From UBA3792 sp946185305 (lineage in GTDB: Bacteria > Bacillota > Clostridia > Christensenellales > CAG-138), in the NCBI GenBank assembly GCA_946185305.1, contig CAMHJE010000076.1:1-10799 (forward strand): a stretch of 10,799 bases of DNA, written 5' to 3'. Position 1 is the stretch's first letter; each line of letters starts with the position of its first letter. The position numbers and the translations under genes were made by a program. Below, in pieces: positions 6,733-10,799 of the stretch. A model generated the notes under the pieces. The model did not search any database. It was not told the origin of the DNA and saw nothing but the letters and a program-made list of their open reading frames with translations.

Positions 6733-6771
6733 GTACAAAGCCGCGATTCTGCGGGGTTTGAGGCTTTGTGC
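6733..6771. repeat. Long-loop inverted repeat between flavoprotein and degV copy 2
   Basis: GTACAAAGCC (6733-6742) pairs with GGCTTTGTGC (6762-6771), with one G-U wobble, around a 19-base loop. There is no T tract on either side, so it is not a typical terminator. It lies just upstream of the promoter of degV copy 2 and could be an operator or a decayed terminator or repeat. The loop shares the 10-mer GGGGTTTGAG (6753-6762) with 6811-6820. Confidence 0.4.
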
Positions 6772-6781
6772 AGAGCAAACG

Positions 6782-6806
6782 AAAAACCGTCTGCTTTTGC
6801 GGGCGG
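6782..6806 (-). terminator. Probable imperfect terminator of the flavoprotein gene
   Basis: Read on the minus strand, CCGCCCGC (6806-6799), the loop AAAA and GCAGACGG (6794-6787) are followed by TTTTT (6786-6782). Two C-A mismatches weaken the stem on this strand. The plus-strand RNA would pair fully through G-U wobbles but has a poor T tract. It sits 26 bases after the flavoprotein stop. Confidence 0.45.
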
Positions 6807-6832
6807 CTTTGGGGTTTGAGAGAATATGCGCT

Positions 6833-7450
6833 TTACCGGATAAAGTTCGTCCAGACGTGCGGTTCCTTTTCGGGCAGGCCGAGCTGCGCCTTGCCCAGTG
6901 CAATCGACTGCATCAGAAACGCCATCTGCCGCGCGAGCGTGCGCATGGACTGGAGCCCCTCCTCGTCCTGCATGGCCTGCTCGGCGTTCGCGCCGTGGAT
7001 GCCGTTCCAATACTGTCCGCCCGCAATCGGCATACCGGAGATGCCGAAATACTTGTTCAGCCGGTCGAATGTCGTTTCGTTGCCGCCGCGCCGACAGCTT
7101 GTGACCGCCGCGCCGACCTTTAAGGATTTATCGAAGGACGTGCTGTAAAACAGCCGGTCGAGCACCGCCGTCAGCGTCGCGTTCGGCCCGCCGTAATAGA
7201 CCGGGCTGCCGACGACAAGGCCGTCCGCGGCCTCGAACTTCGGCGCAAGCTCGTTGACGATGTCGTTTCGCACACAGCGCCCGTTCCTGCCGCAGAATCC
7301 GCACGCAATGCAGCCGGGCAGCGCGAGGTTCCCGACCTGCACCAGTTCAGCCTCGATGCCCTTTTCCTCGAACACCTTCACCATCTCGTTCAGCGCAACG
7401 AATGTGCAGCCTTTCTTATGCGGACTGCCGTTCAGCAGCAATACCTTCAT
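6833..7450 (-). CDS. Flavodoxin-fold FMN reductase, iron-sulfur flavoprotein type
   Basis: A 205-residue cytosolic flavoprotein of the NADPH-dependent FMN reductase/flavodoxin superfamily, expected to bind FMN and move electrons. The FMN phosphate loop is NGSPHKKGCT (7-16). GSPVYYGGPNATLTAVLDR (81-99) is the second FMN-contact motif. Residues 47-59 hold four cysteines as C-x2-C-x2-C-x5-C (C47, C50, C53, C59). This is the compact 4Fe-4S motif described for archaeal and clostridial iron-sulfur flavoproteins (Isf), so a cluster is likely but inferred. ATG 7450 has GGGAGGAAAG upstream and a clear TTGACA promoter. The gene is single, with a terminator on each side. Its electron donor and acceptor are unknown. 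Confidence 0.87.
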   Translation of the reverse strand: MKVLLLNGSPHKKGCTFVALNEMVKVFEEKGIEAELVQVGNLALPGCIACGFCGRNGRCVRNDIVNELAPKFEAADGLVVGSPVYYGGPNATLTAVLDRLFYSTSFDKSLKVGAAVTSCRRGGNETTFDRLNKYFGISGMPIAGGQYWNGIHGANAEQAMQDEEGLQSMRTLARQMAFLMQSIALGKAQLGLPEKEPHVWTNFIR

Positions 7451-7477
7451 CTTGCTTTCCTCCCGTTTGTTTTCTTC

Positions 7478-7507
7478 ATCATACGGCGCGGGAAGCGGAT
7501 TTGTCAA
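7478..7507 (-). promoter_or_regulatory. Promoter of the flavoprotein gene
   Basis: On the minus strand, a perfect TTGACA (7507-7502), an 18-base spacer and TATGAT (7483-7478) lie 27 bases upstream of ATG 7450. It follows directly after the ricT terminator, so the flavoprotein gene is a separate transcription unit. Confidence 0.75.
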
Positions 7508-7536
7508 GTCCGGTTTCCCCTGCGCCGCCCGAATGC

Positions 7537-7562
7537 AAAAAGGAACCGCGCGCGGCGGTTCC
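7537..7562 (-). terminator. Terminator of the PH protein-holB-ricT operon
   Basis: On the minus strand, GGAACCGC (7562-7555), a 5-base loop and GCGGTTCC (7549-7542) are followed by TTTTT (7541-7537). The stem is perfect and GC-rich, and lies 9 bases after the ricT stop. Confidence 0.92.
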
Positions 7563-7571
7563 CTGTCTGCT

Positions 7572-8960
7572 TTATTCTGCGCTTTCGCCCGGCGCGTTGG
7601 CCGTGCCCTGCTCTCCGTTCGGTTGGTTGCCGGGACGGCGCGGGCGGCGACGGCGGTTGTTCCGCTTGGCGCCCTCGGGTTTGGATTCGCCGTTTGAGGG
7701 GGTATTGTCCGTCTGCGGCTTTGCGGCATTCGGCTTGGCGTCGGCGCCTTGGCCGTTCTGCTCGCCCTGCGGCTTGCGGCGCGGCGGGCGCTGCTTCTGC
7801 TCGTTCGGCTTCTGCTCGCCCTGCGGCTTGCCCTCGTTCGGCTTCTTGGCCGCGGCTTCGGCCTTGGGCGTCTGCTTCTGTTCGCCGGCGTCGGGCTTTG
7901 CACCGTTCGGCTTCTTGCCGCGATTGCGGTTTCTGCCCTTGCCGTCCTCGGCCTTGGGCTGTTCCTTTACCGGCTCGTCCTTCTTTTCGGGTGCGGGCTT
8001 GCCGGTCTGCGGCGCGGTCTGCCGTGTATTGTTCGCGGCGGAGCGGCGGCTTCGGCGGTTCGCGTTCTCACGCTTGGCCATCGCAGCAAAGTCGCCTTCG
8101 CCCTCGGGCTTAGGCTCTGTTTGTGCGGTCGCGACTTCGGGCAGCGGTTCGCCGACCGGGCCGAGATGTGTATACGGATACTCGCGCACGTCGATGGAGC
8201 CGTCCTCCATCGTCAGGCGAACCTTGGTGCGCTCGGTGATCGCGTTGTTTTCCACGACGACGCCGACGCCGTCGATGGTGTTGATCTCCTTGCCGACCTT
8301 GGGCATGACCTTTTTCATGCTCTCGTACACATTCTGCTCATACTGGAGGCAGCACATCAATCGTCCGCAAAGGCCGGAAATCTTCGTCGGGCTGAGCGAA
8401 AGATTCTGCTCCTTCGCCATCTTGATCGAAACGGGGCGGAAATCGTCCAAGAACGCGTTGCAGCACACGGGCCGTCCACACGGGCCGAGTCCCCCGAGCA
8501 TCTTGGCTTCATCGCGCACGCCGATCTGCCGCAGCTCGATCCGCGTCCGCAGCGTATAGGCGAGATCCTTAACGAGATCGCGGAAGTCCACGCGCTCATC
8601 GGCGGTGAAATAGAACACGATCTTGCTGCCGTTGAAGATGTATTCCGCATCGACGAGCTTCATATCGAGGTTATGCTCTTTGATCTTTTCTTCGCAGATC
8701 GCAAACGCCTCCGGCTCCTTGGCCGCATACTCCTTGCGCATCCGCTTGTCCTCGTCGGTGGCGATGCGAAGGACGGGCTTCAGCGGCGCGACGATCTCGG
8801 TCTCCTCGACCTCCTTAATGCCCTGCGCCACCTCGCCGAATTCAAGCCCGCGCGAAGTCTCGACAATCGCGCCGTCGCCGGTTTCAAACGGCAGATCGAG
8901 CGGGTCGAAATAATACACGCGGCTGCTTGTTTTGAATTTAACTCCGATAACCTTAACCAT
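7572..8960 (-). CDS. ricT: RicT/YaaT (PSP1 domain) protein with long disordered C-terminal tail
   Basis: RicT (YaaT) is a subunit of the RicA-RicF-RicT complex. In Bacillus subtilis that complex carries iron-sulfur clusters, works with RNase Y in mRNA processing and promotes the sporulation phosphorelay. Residues 1 to about 265 are the conserved part, close to the roughly 275-residue B. subtilis protein. It includes the PSP1 C-terminal domain (about 60-150) and the cysteine motifs GPCGRPVCC (159-167) and GLCGRLMCC (196-204); C161, C166, C167, C198, C203 and C204 are the likely cluster ligands. Residues from about 270 to 462 form a low-complexity tail rich in Lys, Arg, Pro, Asn, Gln, Gly and Glu. 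It contains Arg-rich patches (RNRNRG 343-348, RNNRRRRPRR 433-442) and repeated KPQGEQ (378-383, 396-401). ATG 8960 has AAGGAG (8970-8965) upstream and lies 68 bases after holB, so it is operonic. Confidence 0.92.
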   Translation of the reverse strand: MVKVIGVKFKTSSRVYYFDPLDLPFETGDGAIVETSRGLEFGEVAQGIKEVEETEIVAPLKPVLRIATDEDKRMRKEYAAKEPEAFAICEEKIKEHNLDMKLVDAEYIFNGSKIVFYFTADERVDFRDLVKDLAYTLRTRIELRQIGVRDEAKMLGGLGPCGRPVCCNAFLDDFRPVSIKMAKEQNLSLSPTKISGLCGRLMCCLQYEQNVYESMKKVMPKVGKEINTIDGVGVVVENNAITERTKVRLTMEDGSIDVREYPYTHLGPVGEPLPEVATAQTEPKPEGEGDFAAMAKRENANRRSRRSAANNTRQTAPQTGKPAPEKKDEPVKEQPKAEDGKGRNRNRGKKPNGAKPDAGEQKQTPKAEAAAKKPNEGKPQGEQKPNEQKQRPPRRKPQGEQNGQGADAKPNAAKPQTDNTPSNGESKPEGAKRNNRRRRPRRPGNQPNGEQGTANAPGESAE

Positions 8961-9028
8961 ATTGCTCCTTATGGGTTCTGTCTGTATCCGTTTTGTGCGT
9001 CCTTGGTGCGGACGATCCGATGTTTTCT

Positions 9029-9955
9029 TTACGGCAGCCTGCACAGCACCCAGTCGAGCGTCTGCGAGGCCGTCGCGCGGAAGGTCAGCTGCCGCTTTCC
9101 GTCCAGCAACGTTTGTATCATACCCTGTATTCGGGCGGTTGTAAAGGCATCCGAAAGATGTTTTACAATCGGTTTGCAATCCGTATTGTCCATATCCCGC
9201 GAGCCGATCTGCAGCTTCAGCGCATCGCTGAGCAGCTCCAGCCACACGTCGAAAAACGTATCGACAAGCTCCGGACTCACGCGCGTTTTCTTCTTCGCGT
9301 CGCCGTCCTCCCCCGCCTCCGCGCGCGTGCAGAGCGCCGCCGCTTCGGGCAAGGGCCGCACGCCTTTGCGATACTTTTCAAGGCAGTCGACAGCACCCTT
9401 GCGGAACGCGAGCGCATCGGCCTGCGCCATTTTTTCGGCCCGACCGTAGACGCCGTCCGCCCGCCGTGCGCATTGCTCCGCCGTCGCCGCGTCAATGCCG
9501 TTTGCCGTCAGCCGCTTGGCAATCGTTTCCCACGGCTCCGTCTCGGCGCGGATAATCATGCAGCGCGAAAGGATCGTCGGCAGGATGCCGGTCTCGACGC
9601 CGGTCAGCAGCAGCAGCGTATCCGCCGGCGGCTCCTCCAGCGTTTTCAGCAGTACGTTCTGCACAAGCGGCGTCATCTTGTGCGCGTTCAGCAGCACGAC
9701 GCACCGCCGTCCGCGTTCAAACGCCTCGGCATTCAAAAGCCGCAATACGTCGCGCATCGGGTCGATCGCATAGTCGGACGTCTCGAGATAAAACGGACAG
9801 CCTTCGAGCCGTGTCACGTCGTCGGTGTGCAGCAGAAACCGCGCCGCCGCCCGCCGCGCAAAGCCCGACCAGTCGCTTTCCGGCGCCCCCGCCAGCAGGA
9901 TCGCGTGCGGGCAGTCGCCCGCCTCGATATGCCGCAGCCGTTCCTCGTTCGTCAT
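9029..9955 (-). CDS. holB: DNA polymerase III subunit delta-prime (clamp loader)
   Basis: Delta-prime is the non-hydrolysing AAA+ subunit of the replicative clamp loader that helps open the sliding clamp. The 308-residue length is normal. Visible motifs are a degenerate P-loop region (LLAGAPESDW, 20-29, lacking GK-S/T), the Walker-B-like strand VVLLNAHKM (86-94), LLKTLEEPP (102-110) and the SRC motif TILSRC (127-132) with arginine finger R131. The zinc-binding cysteine cluster of E. coli HolB is absent; only C53 lies in that stretch. ATG 9955 overlaps the stop of the upstream PH gene (ATGA), and GGAGG (9970-9966) lies 10 bases upstream, so translation is likely coupled. The neighbourhood holB-ricT matches the holB-yaaT order of Bacillus, although tmk is not upstream here. 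Confidence 0.9.
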   Translation of the reverse strand: MTNEERLRHIEAGDCPHAILLAGAPESDWSGFARRAAARFLLHTDDVTRLEGCPFYLETSDYAIDPMRDVLRLLNAEAFERGRRCVVLLNAHKMTPLVQNVLLKTLEEPPADTLLLLTGVETGILPTILSRCMIIRAETEPWETIAKRLTANGIDAATAEQCARRADGVYGRAEKMAQADALAFRKGAVDCLEKYRKGVRPLPEAAALCTRAEAGEDGDAKKKTRVSPELVDTFFDVWLELLSDALKLQIGSRDMDNTDCKPIVKHLSDAFTTARIQGMIQTLLDGKRQLTFRATASQTLDWVLCRLP

Positions 9956-10500
9956 GTGTTCGTTTCCTCCGTGGATGGGATCGTGTCGCCCTCGGTTCCC
10001 GCCTTGCATGTGTCGATTGCCGCAAGCAGCTTCGTATGCAGCGTATCGCTCGGCGAGATACATACCGCGTGCGGCCTGCCATCGTCATACGTCAAGCAGA
10101 GCGTGTCCGCCCGCCGCCCTACGTAGGTGCGTCCCTCGTAGCCCGGCAAACCGTTTTGCCACGCGCCGACCGTCACACCGCGCAGCGGCACGGTCAGCAG
10201 CAGCGTCTCCTTGCGGCCGACGATTCGATAAACCAGCAGCTCCCGGTCGGTCAGCGTGTAGCGAAACGCCATGAGCCGTAGCCGGTAGACCGCATAGCCG
10301 CTCGAAAACAGCGCCGCATACAGCGCAAGCTGGAACAGCAGCCGCATCGCCGCGAACCGTTCAGCCAGCCAATGTGACAGCAGGATGCACCCGACCGCCC
10401 CGAGCAGAAGCAGCAGATACAGCGCCGCATCGCTGCGAACGATACGCCGCCGCGGCTCCGCGACCTCAGTATGCAAAAATACGGGGATTGTGTCTTCCAT
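9952..10500 (-). CDS. PH domain-like membrane protein, first gene of the holB-ricT operon
   Basis: A 182-residue membrane protein with two adjacent transmembrane helices (about 25-45 and 52-73). A bacterial PH-like domain (about 76-160) follows, starting FRYTLTDRELLVYRIVGRKETLLLTVPLRGV, which is typical of bPH_2 (YdbS/YdbT-like) proteins. A hydrophilic Thr/Glu-rich tail ends the protein. The function of these domains is poorly defined; they are usually held near the cytoplasmic membrane face. ATG 10500 is the best start because the -10 box of the promoter lies at 10508-10513, so upstream in-frame ATGs (10509, 10536) fall in or before the promoter. Only a weak GGGGG precedes ATG 10500. The stop overlaps holB by 4 bases. 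Confidence 0.75.
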   Translation of the reverse strand: MEDTIPVFLHTEVAEPRRRIVRSDAALYLLLLLGAVGCILLSHWLAERFAAMRLLFQLALYAALFSSGYAVYRLRLMAFRYTLTDRELLVYRIVGRKETLLLTVPLRGVTVGAWQNGLPGYEGRTYVGRRADTLCLTYDDGRPHAVCISPSDTLHTKLLAAIDTCKAGTEGDTIPSTEETNT

Positions 10501-10507
10501 AGCCCCC

Positions 10508-10536
10508 ATTGTACACCAAAAAAACACTTCCGTCAA
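10508..10536 (-). promoter_or_regulatory. Operon promoter abutting the first start codon
   Basis: On the minus strand, TTGACG (10536-10531), a 17-base spacer and TACAAT (10513-10508) form a near-consensus sigma-A promoter. The predicted transcription start is about 10501, one base before ATG 10500, which would give an essentially leaderless mRNA. A-rich repeated sequence lies immediately upstream. Confidence 0.65.
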
Positions 10537-10578
10537 TCAAAGAGAAAGAAAATCAAAGAAATTCAAAGAATTCAAAAG
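10537..10578. repeat. A-rich tract with repeated TCAAAGA units
   Basis: TCAAAGA occurs at 10537, 10553 and 10563, and the variant TCAAAAG at 10572, so the last three sit about one helical turn apart (10 and 9 bases). Read on the minus strand this is a CTTTGA repeat directly upstream of the -35 of the operon promoter, where an UP element or an activator would bind. Confidence 0.5.
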
Positions 10579-10590
10579 ATTCAGTTTTCT

Positions 10591-10626
10591 ATTTGCTTGT
10601 ATTTCCAATTATCTGGAATTGCAAAT
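10591..10626. repeat. Nested inverted repeat overlapping the tRNA promoter -35
   Basis: ATTTGC (10591-10596) and GCAAAT (10621-10626) enclose a second inverted repeat, TTCCA (10603-10607) / TGGAA (10614-10618). The outer right arm overlaps the -35 TTGCAA of the tRNA promoter. It could be an operator between the divergent units or a weak hairpin. Confidence 0.4.
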
Positions 10627-10647
10627 TTTTACCCATCCAGTTAGAAT
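10619..10647 (+). promoter_or_regulatory. Promoter of tRNA-Asn
   Basis: TTGCAA (10619-10624), a 17-base spacer and TAGAAT (10642-10647) predict transcription from about 10654, about 26 bases before the mature tRNA end. The 5' leader holds CTCGA/TCGAG (10653-10657, 10660-10664), a short hairpin. Confidence 0.7.
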
Positions 10648-10679
10648 AAATCTCGAGTTCGAGAGAGCGAGCAGCATAT

Positions 10680-10754
<75 letters not shown>

Positions 10755-10756
10755 CC

Positions 10757-10785
10757 GAAAAAGCCCGAGAATATCGGGCTTTTTC
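10757..10785. terminator. Terminator of tRNA-Asn, symmetrical
   Basis: GAAAAAGCCCGA (10757-10768) pairs perfectly with TCGGGCTTTTTC (10774-10785) around the 5-base loop GAATA. The A and T tracts flank the GC core on both sides, so it can terminate the tRNA transcript and any transcript entering from the right edge. Confidence 0.93.
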
Positions 10786-10799
10786 ATTTTCCAAGCCGA

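Noticed and set aside
6833..7903. An N-terminal extension of the flavoprotein frame up to 7903
   Set aside because: The extension is a Ser/Arg/Pro-rich shadow of the ricT tail and crosses the ricT terminator. The flavoprotein has its own promoter and ribosome binding site at ATG 7450.
7690..8150. Repetitive DNA resembling a CRISPR or tandem repeat array
   Set aside because: The repetition is irregular and in codon register. It encodes the Lys/Pro/Gln/Asn-rich RicT tail and has no fixed repeat-spacer structure.
8961..9245. Upstream extension of the ricT frame to 9245
   Set aside because: It overlaps holB in another frame and does not resemble RicT. The conserved MVKVIGVKF start with AAGGAG upstream fixes ATG 8960.
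7749..9449. A 566-codon plus-strand reading frame opposite ricT and holB
   Set aside because: It is a shadow caused by GC-rich codon bias. There is no ribosome binding site, the composition is low-complexity Leu/Arg, and it spans two well-identified genes on the other strand.

Overview
The window is a compact, GC-rich stretch of bacterial chromosome, most likely from a Firmicute of class Clostridia (an Oscillospiraceae/Ruminococcaceae-type gut or rumen bacterium). The reasons are strong GGAGG ribosome binding sites, TTGACA/TATAAT-type promoters, DegV paralogues, a TIGR04086 (YrzE-like) membrane protein, a RicT (YaaT/PSP1) gene next to DNA polymerase III delta-prime, and a Gram-positive-type tRNA-Asn. 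The taxon is an inference from gene content; no rRNA or other marker is present. Genes fill most of the window, and no intergenic gap exceeds about 210 bases.

Layout from left to right. A minus-strand membrane-protein gene runs off the left edge and carries a small palindromic repeat in its 3' part. It diverges from a well-formed adenine deaminase gene (ade, +). Convergent with ade is a minus-strand gene for a Myb/SANT-like DNA-binding protein. That gene diverges from a plus-strand gene for a membrane-anchored zinc-ribbon protein. Next come two DegV-family (fatty-acid-binding) paralogues on the minus strand, about 63% identical by hand count. Between them lie a plus-strand TIGR04086 membrane protein and a minus-strand polytopic membrane protein that is probably co-transcribed with the second degV. 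An iron-sulfur-flavoprotein-like reductase (-) follows.

The right third is a minus-strand operon read right to left: a PH-domain membrane protein, holB (clamp-loader delta-prime; 4-base overlap with its upstream gene) and ricT. The ricT product carries an unusually long, disordered, Arg/Lys/Pro/Asn-rich C-terminal tail. Its promoter sits so close to the first ATG that the transcript may be leaderless. At the far right is a plus-strand tRNA-Asn(GTT) with its own promoter and a strong terminator.

Functionally the window mixes purine salvage (ade), replication (holB), mRNA processing or sporulation control (ricT), lipid handling (degV) and redox chemistry (flavoprotein). The genes do not form one pathway. 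I found no phage, IS, CRISPR, toxin-antitoxin or defence signature, and I do not see convincing evidence of a new multi-gene system. The most unusual items are the RicT tail, the two-repeat SANT protein with an AT-hook-like motif, the possible leaderless operon start, and the palindromic repeat translated into the end of a membrane protein.
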